Shown: in pieces, positions 1 to 10,103 of the stretch
Position numbering within the stretch: position 1 is the first letter of the stretch
How the letters are laid out: every line of letters starts with the position of its first letter
Source of the DNA: Lunasporangiospora selenospora
Lineage: Eukaryota; Mortierellomycota; Mortierellomycetes; Mortierellales; Mortierellaceae
Length of the DNA: 15,578 nucleotides
Direction of reading: 5' to 3'
Assembly (NCBI GenBank): GCA_015680635.1
Contig: JAABOA010000086.1
Coordinates: forward strand, 1 to 15,578
Program-made: the position numbers and the translations under genes
The notes under the pieces: model-generated
Told to the model about the DNA's origin: nothing
Database searches by the model: none
What the model saw: the letters and a program-made list of their open reading frames with translations, nothing else

Positions 1-1
1 G

Positions 2-511
2 GTTATCATTGCCATTGGTCTTGGAGAATTTGGGTCAAACATCCGTCTGGCTTCACTACACACGTCCTTCAGGTCGTACTTTGTGCAAACGGTCAGTGTG
101 ACAATGCTCGAGTTGCAGATGAAATGAACACTTGTGTAGAGTAATCTCTAACTTTTTCTTTTCTTTTTTTTTTGACAGGCTCACTCATTAGGTTACATCG
201 TGGTCAGTGTCAACGAATACTACACATCGAGAAAATGTCCTGTCTGTGAGGAATTCGTCAGACGGGTGAACATCCGTCGACTCTACTGCCCAAAGTACAA
301 GGCCAACATACACCGCAATGTCCTTGTTGGACACAATATCGCAAATGTGGTTCGACATCTGGTGAACCAACAGCGGCCCCTCTACCTCCAGCCTCGAGAT
401 AGCCAAGGAAGGTACCCCTGGATGGAGATGACCTCCAGTAGCAGCTCAATGGCAAGCAGTAGCTCTCAGGGACAAGCACAAGGCTCGGGTTCCCGCAAGA
501 GAAGAAGATAG
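2..511 (+). CDS. C-terminal part of a Fanzor-like (eukaryotic TnpB homologue) protein, probably inactive
   Basis: Fanzors are eukaryotic relatives of transposon TnpB, RNA-guided nucleases with a RuvC fold and a C-terminal zinc ribbon. Exon 1 (2-91) reads IGLGEFGSN, LASLHTSFRSYFVQT; exon 2 (179-511) continues AHSLGYIVVSVNEYYTSRK. Together they match the stretch leading into the OrfB-type zinc ribbon. The ribbon starts with CPVC (codons 236-247), then YCPKYK (284-301) and HRNVLVGHNIANV. In TnpB/Fanzor the second half is normally CxxC and the His-Arg is followed by the third RuvC Asp. Here the last Cys is Tyr (TAC 296-298) and the Asp is Asn (AAT 317-319), so DNA cleavage and zinc binding are probably lost. 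The tail is Ser-rich and ends KRRR, a possible nuclear signal, before TAG at 509-511. The 5' part lies outside the window, so overall length and the other RuvC residues cannot be judged. Family call is fairly sure; loss of activity is inferred. Confidence 0.72.
92..178 (+). other. Intron in the Fanzor-like gene
   Basis: An 87-nt GT-AG intron, donor GTCAGT, with a long T-rich tract directly before the acceptor GACAG. Removing it joins exon 1 (ending YFVQT) to exon 2 (AHSLGY) in phase 0 and removes the in-frame TGA at 125-127. A donor six bases downstream (GTGACA at 98) would also keep the frame and add two residues. Confidence 0.65.
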
Positions 512-535
512 TGCCGTTTTACTGACTTAGACTAA

Positions 536-553
536 TGTGTGTCAGAACACACA
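536..553. repeat. Perfect 7-bp hairpin between two convergent genes
   Basis: TGTGTGT and ACACACA pair perfectly around a four-base CAGA loop. The hairpin begins 24 nt after the Fanzor-like stop codon and lies 87 nt past the SNF2 stop on the other strand, in the only gap (512-640) between these convergent genes. It could be a shared 3'-end structure, or, because Fanzor guide RNAs are encoded at or just past the 3' end of the protein gene, a leftover part of such an RNA. Both roles are inference. Confidence 0.4.
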
Positions 554-640
554 AATTGTTGGGATGTAGGGGTGACGCCATTTTGGGGTCCATTGTCTTT
601 AATTTGGCAACTATGAATGTGAAATGAAACAGCAACTGCC

Positions 641-3600
641 CTACACTGTCCCTGGTGGCGATACGCTTTCAGAAGAGGAACCTGTAGATTTAGACCCAGC
701 ACTGTCATTAACCGAGACAGGCCGTTGGTCATTCGCATTAGGCAGCTCATGGGCGCTGGGATTACCCCCTGAAGGGGATCCTGTGCTGGCACTCGGAGCC
801 ACTCCTCCTGACTGGTTTACATGCATTTGAGCAGCCGCATTGACCAAATACGCATATACCTGCTGAGGATAATCCGCTGAAGCGTGTGAAGCGGGCTGAT
901 GAGCGATGGAGGAACTGGGATAACCCGCTTTTAAAACCTGTCTGGTACCTGAGGCGACATGATGCTGAGTTGAGAAATTTGCAGCCGGGGAGTTAGTAGC
1001 TGATGTCGTAGTGTACTGATGTGGATACGATACTCCAAGTCCCTGTCCTTGTCCTTGTCCCAATCCCTGGAGATTCCATTGCTGATTTGGGGATATCGCC
1101 TGCGCCGGGAAATGTGGTGGCACCACCCATGCCTGCGCCTGCTGCCGGTTCGGGTTTGGCGGAGGCATTTGAATGTGAGTTGGCAACGATGGGTTCGATT
1201 GTGGCAGAGCTTTTGGTTGCAACGTAGATGACCCCTGTAACCTAGATTGTCCTAGAAATTGGGCTTGGATTTGCTGAGGAGTCATCTCTTGTAGTGGAGC
1301 CATCTGAGGCATGGTCACCATCTGTGGTGGAATTGTCGCTCGAGGGAGAGCTGCTGGTTGAGCTGCCGTCTGTGGTGGAGCCTGCCCTTGCCCTGGAGCT
1401 GGTGTAGGGTTTGTTGAAGGCCGTCCAACACCGCTGATGCGTCGCTCCTCTTCCAGGATCATATTCTTGATTTCTTCCAGATCAGCCTCAGTCAGGTCTG
1501 AAACTTCTTCTCGAACAAGATCGCTCTGCAGCTCAATATTTGTAATCGTATCCTTATTCCTGTTCACAACCAAGGGACAAAAAGACATCGAGTCAGTAAA
1601 AAATATAAAAATGGAGACGATTTTCTGGAGGGGAACTCAAGCAAAAACCTTACTTTTCGATCACATTTCTAAGAACAGAATCTTCAGTATCTGGCTTGCC
1701 AAAGAGAGTATTGACCGTGAACTCGTTCGTCCATGGGATAATCGAGTCTTCAGGAGGCGGCTTTTCCAGATATTTTTTCATCTCAGTCTTTGAGAAGGCA
1801 TTCTTCATGTGCTTTTTGTCAACCACTCGATGTGAAAGTCCTAGCTTATGCACATTTTTCATATAAAGCTTTTGCTCCCATGTGCCATACGTCTGTAATC
1901 TGTAAACAAAGACTTTTCGCTTCTGACCATATCGGAAAGCTCGCGCAATCGCCTGCTCATCATGACTAGGATTCCACCCGACATCAAAGATTACGACGCG
2001 GCTAGCCGAAACGAGGTTGACCCCCTGTGCACCAGACTAAACGATGTTGGTATAAGAGATGAGTATTGTTAGAAACATTTATGGTGGACTGACCTACAAT
2101 CCAGAGAAACCTTGCTAGCCATATTAAAAAAACATACTCCGGACGAAATCAAGAACGCGTCAAAACCTCCATTGACATTAAACTCATCAATCATTGGTTG
2201 ACGATCCTATGATGATGCAAACAATAAAGGATAAACATATTGTTAAGATTAGCGAGAATAGACAAGCGCATAGCCTGGTTTGGTGCATCTACGGGATCAA
2301 CAGAGAAAGTAATACCTGTATAGGCGTATCCCCATCCAGTTTCATACAAATGAGCCCATGTTCGCTAAGAATGTGCTCAATGTAGTCTAAAAACCCGAGA
2401 GAAAATTGTCAGCGTTGTGTTGAAATCTAGCCAAGCAATTCTCACTACAATACAATTCTTTTCAATACGTACCAAGCGTAGGGATACTCCTGGTGAAGAC
2501 TAGAACCTTTTCTGAAAGCTCTTTACACGACGTTAAAATATCCACAAGAATTCTAACTTTGCAACTTAATGACCTGTCGTTTACATCTGTGGTAAAGTCA
2601 CCTAGAGGATTTAGTAACTGTATTCATAGCTCTCAACCATTCGCAAGGTTTGTTAAACTGTAAGCTGAAACTTACTGTTATTGCTTAGGAAGCGACCACT
2701 CCACTTTTCGTTCTGAAGATCGACTTTCTTACTATAAATTTACAATTTCGCAGTTAGCAGGGGCAATTGCCGTAACTATTTCATTTGACTCCAACCCTGC
2801 AGCATCATGGGTGTAAGTACTTACAGGACTGTCTCTAAACCATCGTCGCCCAGATCGTCGTCGCTGTCAGAGGCTATGACGGTAGTTGTCATATCACCCT
2901 TGGTAGCCAGTGTTGGTGTAGCAGGTGCTGACACGGACTCTAACACTGGGCTGTTATTCGCCTTCAGTAGCCGCATGCCCGCTTTCAACATGTCTTGCGC
3001 TCTCTTCATGGCAGCCTATAGTAATGTAGTTACGATAAGTATACCGCATTAGTAAGAGTCGAAGTCAACCCCTGTACTGTGAATTACAGTGTCTGAGTTA
3101 CCTTGTAAGCTGCTGGGTGGTTGCATATAGTTAAAAGTGCATGGCCACTTGCAAGAATCTCTCCAGAACCTTCGCCAATCTTATCAATAAATTCCTAGCG
3201 AGTTCAAAAAAAAAAAAAAAAAAAGAGTCCAAGGAAAAGCGGGTGAGAAAGGACTGGTAGCAGAGTATCCTAGATTGTTCTCTCAGTAACAACAGCACAT
3301 TTTGGTAACGAACCTCGTAGAGACAGTACTGCAATTTGCTAAGCTTACAGGAGATGACGAACTCGACCTTCTTTGGAAGAACAGCTCGCAGTACTCCCTG
3401 GTCCTTTCTAATATTATCACAAGTGGGCTCAATTAATCCACTTTGCTCTTCTAACACTCGACCTTATTAATCCCTCTTGAGACTGCAATATCTCTCAATC
3501 GCCGACACGTACCTTAGCACAAAGTTCTTGATAAGTTCTGTTAGCACCTTTAGTTTTTTTGAAGACGCCTACCAATGAGAATGACACAGTTTAAATTCCG

Positions 3601-6600
3601 TATGAGAATAAAAAGAAGTAGTAAAGGAATATGCTCAGGAGGAGATGTAGGCGAAAGTAACCCAATTCATTAAAAGCGTTCAGAACTAAGACTTACCTTT
3701 CTCTCGGAACTCGAGCTGTCAGATAGTAGGCCATTCTCGATCGGACGAATGTAATTGTGACGGAACGTTTGAAGGTCACCCAGGTAGTTGGGACGGATAA
3801 AGTCCACCATGCACCAGTATTCTTCCAGTCGATTCTGTAACGGGTACCCCGTCAATATCACTCTTGCTTTACTTTGTAGCTGTCGAATCACCAAGGACAA
3901 CTTTGCCTAGATATTTCGAGTCTGTTTTTAGTAAAACAATACTGCCAAAGAATAGTAGACAAAATACGAGGTCTTGTAGAGAAAATATAAAGCCTGGTAC
4001 TTACGGTGGTATTTTTGATGAGATGTCCTTCGTCCGCAATGGTCAAGTTAGGTCCGGGTGACAGCAGCAGCGAGCGCATCCCTTCCCTCTGGCTTTCCGT
4101 CATCCACTTCAGCGAGGAACAAAGGTCACGAAACATTGAATAGCTTAGCATGAGCACACCGCCTTCGTTATGCCACTGACGCAAGATAGATAATCGGCTG
4201 TTAAATGTCTTGTCCGACACGCCTAGCAACAGAAGAGGGGAACAAAAGTCGTTGAGAACAAGGACTTTAACCATTTGTTGCATAAACCAAGAGTTGCTTA
4301 CCGAATCTCAGAATGTTAACGATCGACCGTTCTTCGTCTGGAATCCATTTGGCAAACTCGGCTTCCCAGTTTTGTAAGAGAATTGGCGGAAGCAAGAGCA
4401 TCACACGCCCTATCTTCAAATGTGAGTCATTACAAAGTATCGGTCAGTAACATGAGTGGAAAATGGATAGCAAAATAACCATTGGATCATTGTCAGTACC
4501 TCATCGCTCACAAGCGTCTTGGGGATATCTTTGTTTCGGAGCTGGACCTCCCTGAGTAGGATGTAGAGAAAGGCCACCACCTGGAATGTCTTGCCTAAAC
4601 CCATGCTATGCGCGAGAATACATCCACCATCAAACATTACAATGTTTTTCCAAAGGAAACGTATACCCTCCAGTTGGTGAGGCTTCAAGTTGGACGAGAG
4701 GAAGCCCGGGATCTTCACACCTTTCTCTGTCTTTTTGTGTCCAGGGTTGATTAAAACCTCGTCTTGATCCGTGCTTGTAGTCGTCCGAAGAAGGAGCTTG
4801 CGTCGTTCTTGTTCCCTGATACGCATTTGAAGCTGCTTCTCGTTCTTTTCTGCATTCTTTCTCATCTGGAGCACCTCCTCGGTCTCAGTCAACATCGCTT
4901 TCGCTATTCGTTTCTTCGTCTCTGGTTGAGTTTTCGGCGCCTGCTCATCTTCACTGGAACTGGGTGACTCTAGTTTGTCGCTATAGTCGTATCTTGTAAC
5001 CTTTGGCCGTTTCAAGTAGCTCAAGATATCCGGAGACTTGCCTGCTGGCGACACTCTACCATCATCTTCCGCTCTTTGGCGCTTCCCTGAAGCAATCCTC
5101 GTTTGGTTGAGCTGTGGTTTGGGCACCGGTTTGCTGCTATCCTCATCACTAGAGTCAATGGTGATGGTTATACGTTCTGAGGGTTTGTTTTTCTTGTTGC
5201 CTGAAAGGCTCGTGCAACGAGGAGAGGATGTAGGCGCCTCTTCGGCCTTGATTGGAGCATTGACTCCTTCCAGCAAAACCTCTGTTTCCCCAGATTTTTT
5301 TGCGCTTTCTTTGATCCTGACAGGCTCTTCGGTCACCCCAGACTCCATTTCAACATCTTCACACTCAGTAGCCCCACTGTTCTCCTTGGGTGTGGCAGCA
5401 ACAGCAACTTTATCAGCTTTGGCCGGAATGACGGCACCCTTTGTATTTTTTTCAGTCTTTGCCAAAGCGGCAGTGACTCTATCTTCTTCTTCCAAGGCGG
5501 CTGCAGCCTCGGCCATCTTAATGCGACTCTCTTTTGTGTTGTTTCCTGTGTCTTTCCAGTACAAGAAAGACTTGATCGAGATATTGCTGGATATATCCAG
5601 CTCCATCCATTCGACATACTCCTGATAGACTGACATCCAGGGTTCAATGCTTGTCGTACTCAGACTAAATACGGAAGAATGTCGGCTTAAAGTTAGTAAA
5701 CTATACTGGGAGTCATCACTGTTTTTGTATACCTATCAAAAATGACCATTACCCAACATTAGCCTCTCTCCGGATTCGGCGCAACTCTTTCACAATCAAT
5801 TCATCATTCCTGTAATCCTCTCTCCAGTTGGGCATGCGTATTTCTTTGATGGCCACTGACGTGATCGATTCTTGACTCAAAATTAAAGAATCCTCAGTTG
5901 AGCTGCCTTTAGAGGATCCATCCTTCTTGCCGCCAATACGATCATGATCAAGCACAGGTCGAGTTTTCTCCGAAGAGACACCCTTGCTGCGAGCATTGTT
6001 CTTTTCCTTGCCAGAGTCTCTGTTCCATCTGCCTCCCCTCCCACTAGTGCCTTTCCTGCTAGCTTGATTCCTAGGCTTGTTATCCTCCTTGTTTGGTCGT
6101 TTGTTGGATAGCGTCCCGCTGAGGTTATCTGAGATGTTTCCTGATGACATTGGCATGTCCGTAGACATATCCTGTCTTGAGTACTCTAATTCGCTATCAG
6201 AATCTGACGCCAGAGATACTATCTCAACATCCATGTGAGCAGCTGACAAATTTTCTGAATGTGCTTCAAATAATTCCTTTATCGCAGAGTCGGAGGTTCC
6301 GTGGGCTGACTCTGCGTGATCACCGCGTGGACGCGAAAGGCTTTTTCGATTAGATTCTTCAGAGCCCGAGCTGGTCTTCTTCGAGCCAACACCCCCAAAA
6401 TCTTTATCAGATTCAAGTTCCGTTTCCATCTCGAAGTCGTCGGTCGGTTCATAGGTATCATATAGGTCAGAGTCATCAATGAAGTCACTGTCAAGTTCTT
6501 TCTGCCTCTGCTCCTCTGCCAGCCTTTCCTTTCGAGCCGAGGCTTCCTCGGGGGAGAAGGGTTTCTTCTGGACATGGGATTTTGAAAGGCCGTCGCTATT

Positions 6601-8902
6601 TTTTGACTCTGTTGTTTTCGATGCATCTGTGGAAGCTGTAGGGACCTCTCCCTGCAGGAGCTCCAAAATCCACTGGATGTAGCAGATCCTTTCAAGAGTT
6701 TGGTCCAGTGCACCAAACCCCTTTCGTGATTCTGCCGTAGTTTTGTACGAGGTCTCAAGAATGGCGTCAGTTAGGCTTGGCAGCCGAGTCTGTGAAAGAT
6801 TGCGGAGTTCCTGCTCGAAAGAAGCTACTTTGGCTAATTTCAATTCATCTTGGTCACCTCCTGTAAGCTGGTCATAAAGTTCTATTCGCTTTGTTTCCAG
6901 TTTTTGAGATCGAGATTCCCACTTCTTGTTGACCTCTGTGATGTAGTCGTCCATTAGAGTCTTGACGGTACTGTTAGGGAGTGCGCGTTTCTTTGCTTGG
7001 AGCTTGCGTGGACGCTTCTTGATGTTCTGCCTCTCGTTCTCTTCAAGTGCGACTTCTCTGAACAACTCCTCATCTGTGGTATAAGCAGAGGCGTCTGAGT
7101 CACCATAAAAAGGATAAACAATGTCTGTTTTGTCTGCCGGTGCTGAGTCCGGATCCCGCTGCTCCATCACAGGTTGATTCGTCAGTGCTCTGAAGTCTAT
7201 CGATGATAAGTTCTCTCCAGATACATCCAGGTTTACTCGAACAGTCTCATGGCCTGTACCATTGTGTTTGAATACACTGTCCCACATTGATCGGCTCACT
7301 TTCAGATTAAGAAGAAACTTTTAGTACCCTGAACACTCGGATGTTGAGTAAAAGAGCATCCTAAGCAGAAAATCGGATCCTTACCTGTCCCTCCTGAGGT
7401 CGATATCAGATTTACAGGCACATTCTTGTCCTTTCGCATCATTGGAGCGTAGACAGTATATCCTGGGATATCAAAGATGGGTGGACTTCTCAAGATTCGC
7501 AGCACGTTTCTTTGGACGATTCTTTGATGACCAACGTTCGTTAACTTCTTCGAATTCCGAGATGCTACCATTGACCAGCTGCCGTCAGAATTTTCACCGC
7601 TGTTATCAGAACCAGATATACCGAAGAAGATTTCCTGTAGACTAAGGCCAAGACGGGAAAGATATAGCTTTCCTCTCTCTGTCTGCTTTCTCTTGTCCTG
7701 GGAAGCAAATTCCTTTGCCACACTTGGCAGTTGATCTGATGCAACCTGAACACTAGCTTCCATTGCAGTTCGGATTTTGCAGGGCTCTGTGAACAGCGAT
7801 GAGGCGGGTAGTGAATCGCTCCCATTCTCGTCCGAAGCTGGGTATGTTACTGGTCGGGATTGCCATTTGCTGGATGTCTTTTGTGGTAGGATTGGAGTCG
7901 CAATCTGTGAGGTGGCATGTTTTGGGCTGCTTCTGCTGTCTTCGTTACTCGCAAGCACACAGGAAGAATCTGTAGCCACGAGTGAGGTTGGAGTGCTCCT
8001 TTGTTGACTATTGGCCTTCACAGCTACTTCGTCTTCAGTGCTCCACTCCATCATACTGTCATCATTGCTATCAGCAGATCTCCAGCCCCTCTCATCTGAC
8101 AAACTATCTGACTCATCAATAAGAGATTCATCGTCAGAAAAGACTTCATTGAGGGAATGTCGATCGATATTCTCGGGTTCTTGAGATGTCGGCGGTCTTA
8201 TCCTGAGTGGAATATCGAGCAAAGGTAGTGGCTCAAACTCTTCATCCGGCGATCCTGATGATCGAGTTGAGCCTTTTGACAGCCTACACGCACTAATCCC
8301 CCTTACTCTTTCGCGCATAGATGCTGAGCTCTCCGAAAGATGCAATCTTTCCAAACTTATCGTTCGATCCCACTTTGCTGTGACATTTGACTGTTGACGA
8401 TCTTCCGAAATCTCTGTAAACCCAGGTCCGCGCCTCTCTGACGTTCCAGCTGAGGTTGTAGATGCTATGACGCGACCTGGCATCAAGTAGAAAGGAAGTA
8501 TAATATGAATTTTTTTAGCGACATTTACCAATAGCAGACTATGAAGAAATACATGCTAAGAATTTGTTGTACCTTGGAGCTGAGTAATTCCTTCCAAAAT
8601 TTTGCATCGTTGCCCAAAGGATTTGATCTCTAGGACTGACTGAAGTGCCCCATGATCAATATGACCTAGAAGTACCTGTCCATCGATCTCATTCTCTACA
8701 TTGCACAAGAGAGTTTAGTGTTTTTCAGTCATGTGAAAGTCCTTGAGAGCTTGCAGTGACATGTTCAGCTTTAATTATGCGGCGAGCCCGAGCATTTATT
8801 ACCTTTCACAAGAAGCAGCGTCTTTTCAGGAAGATTAAACGAATTTTTGAGCCAACCCGAGACTGAGTCGACATTCCAGGTCGACGGATCGGTATTTTCC
8901 AT
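641..8902 (-). CDS. SAM-domain SNF2-family chromatin-remodelling ATPase (RAD54L2/ARIP4-ATRX-like), 18 exons
   Basis: A nuclear ATP-driven DNA translocase expected to remodel chromatin. Exons (5' to 3'): 8902-8803, 8695-8573, 8476-7385, 7298-5753, 5664-4512, 4413-4302, 4222-4005, 3906-3697, 3568-3513, 3407-3314, 3194-3102, 3015-2825, 2731-2676, 2601-2473, 2386-2316, 2206-2138, 2036-1654, 1559-641. Every junction is GT-AG with matching phase, and the sum is 6615 nt, 2204 aa. Domains: SAM about 8-74; long acidic Ser-rich region; basic patch KKRPRKLQAKKR about 532; ATPase lobe 1 with Walker A ILAHSMGLGKT (Lys about 1312), DEGH box 1439-1442 and LTGYPLQN about 1466-1473; lobe 2 with KVLVFTRS, GVNL and QAIARAFRYGQ (about 1799-1809); then a Gln/Pro-rich tail of about 270 aa. 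DEGHxIKN and the GGVLML-type stretch point to the ARIP4/ATRX group rather than RAD54. Start: ATG 8902 sits just before the SAM domain; an in-frame ATG at 8977 overlaps the E-box and is less likely. Exon 5 could instead end at 4500, adding four residues. Family is sure; exact ends of exons 1, 5 and 16 less so. Confidence 0.9.
3206..3224 (-). repeat. Run of 19 T in an intron polypyrimidine tract of the SNF2 gene
   Basis: A run of 19 A on the plus strand is T19 on the coding strand. It lies inside intron 3195-3313, about ten bases before the acceptor CGCTAG, so it forms most of the polypyrimidine tract. Its length is likely variable between strains. Confidence 0.6.
8573..8902 (-). other. SAM domain of the SNF2 gene, encoded by exons 1 and 2
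   Basis: Exon 1 gives WNVDSVSGWLKNSFNLPEKT and exon 2, joined across intron 8696-8802, gives ENEIDGQVLLGHID, LQSVLEIKSFGQRCKILEGI. This is the sterile-alpha-motif pattern: an opening Trp, VxxWL, IDGxxLL, a leucine helix, then a GxRxKILxxI helix. SAM domains mostly mediate self-association or protein partnering and sometimes RNA binding. The domain fills residues 8-74, directly after the proposed start, which supports that start. Confidence 0.8.
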
Positions 8903-8976
8903 GATGCAGTTTGTACCAAAAGCATACCATGCAGCATTAGTCGCGTTTGAACTACCCAAAGAAAAAGAAAAAATCA

Positions 8977-8984
8977 TCACGTGA
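8977..8984. promoter_or_regulatory. TCACGTGA E-box upstream of the SNF2 gene
   Basis: A perfect 8-bp palindrome containing CACGTG, the site bound by bHLH factors of the Cbf1/Pho4/USF type, 75 bp upstream of the proposed SNF2 start. A pyrimidine tract (8957-8974 read on the minus strand) ending GGGTAG lies between it and the ATG; it could be a start-site CT block or the acceptor of an intron in the 5' leader. Confidence 0.4.
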
Positions 8985-10075
8985 CAGTTCCTCCCCCGAG
9001 CGAACCACCCCTGGGAACGAGTTTTTCAAATATTCAAGATATCATGACCGAGCTTGAGGGAGAGAGGGAGGGAGAGTGGTATGTGTGTGTGCATGTTTAT
9101 GTTTGTCAACATTCTGCTTCTGGTCTGTCATAAACATTGATGATCCGGAGCCCCGGATACAGACAAAGGTCTCAATCCTCTATAGAGCTTTATTAATAGG
9201 CACCGGCGTTTCTCCATTCAGATATCAGCGAGTGAGAGAATTGCACATGGAAGGAGACAGTTCATCCACTCGAGGAGAGAACGTCAACCCGCCACACGAT
9301 TCCGATTCCGTCGAGCATGCAGATTCTTCAAGGGAGACGGTGCAGAAACCTAGGGGAAGGGAAGAGTAATGGAGAGAGGCGAAAACCGTCGACCTGACCC
9401 ACTATTTGGTATCGAACAGAGACCATTGTATTCGTCATAATTTATTTTTTTACTCGAACAGAGTGAAAGATTCCCAATTTTGGAATAACAGGGATTCATT
9501 CGTTAGCTTTTTTATATACTGAGAGATCTACTTTGGGATTGGTTGGTTAGGTTGCAACTATCTTCAGCGCGAACAAGTTTTCTCCTCTGAATGCAGTTAC
9601 TAGTCATTAACTGATGCTGCTTAATCGCAACTAGTGTGTTCAAAGGGATATTTAACACAGTCCAGCCGCCAACGTACCTCCAGCTAGATTGAGTTACAAG
9701 AGCGAGTAAATGGAGATTGAAGTTAAAAAAGCTGCTCTGGGTCAGGTACCGCAGAGGAGAAGATTCTTTAGGAGGACTCGGCAGAAATCTTAAATAGGAC
9801 GCATAGTTTCAAATCAGCAACAATAGAGTCGGGTATCATGAAGTGCAAATTGCAATGATAGCATAGTGCTCAGGATCTGCAAGAATAATTCAAGACGCAA
9901 GCTAATTGAGCCCATCTCCAGATGGTAGTGCAGAGTTGAATAACTTTTTTTTTCTGTCAGATGTACTATGGGCCTTTGCAGCAATGAATGATATATAGAT
10001 TGGACAATAATGTATTAGACCTCTCACAGAGAGTACTTTTTTTTTCTTTCTTTTTGCCTACTTAAATACCCAAGG

Positions 10076-10092
10076 ATGTCTATGAAAGACAT
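10076..10092 (-). repeat. Hairpin just after the FYVE stop codon
   Basis: ATGTCT and AGACAT pair perfectly (6 bp) around a five-base loop, beginning 12 nt past the TAA of the FYVE gene. It would sit in the 3' UTR. Such short stems occur by chance; no function is claimed. Confidence 0.3.
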
Positions 10093-10103
10093 TCTCTACA
10101 GGT

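Larger units (their letters stand above)
8903..10103. other. Intergenic region: SNF2 promoter and FYVE gene 3' flank
   Basis: No gene is supported here. Near the SNF2 gene are the E-box, a GA-rich tract (about 9056-9078, CT-rich on the SNF2 coding strand), a GT microsatellite (about 9082-9092) and a hairpin ATCCGG-AGCC-CCGGAT (9143-9158). A CCAAT box on the minus strand (ATTGG 9538-9542) lies about 640 bp upstream of the SNF2 start. The left part is AT-rich with AATAAA-type sequences on the minus strand (for example around 9440-9450). An open plus-strand frame at 9076-9369 (97 codons) has no recognisable domain and is treated as chance. Confidence 0.6.

Noticed and set aside
5038-5625. Plus-strand open frame of 195 codons
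   Set aside because: Entirely antisense to exon 5 of the SNF2 gene; Ser-rich composition comes from the opposite strand.
641-8902. Reading the minus-strand open frames as several separate genes
   Set aside because: All intermediate pieces join by GT-AG introns in matching phase into one SNF2 protein with motifs in the right order.
9076-9369. Plus-strand open frame of 97 codons
   Set aside because: Begins in a GT/Cys-rich low-complexity stretch, has no domain or clear leader, and lies in the SNF2 promoter.
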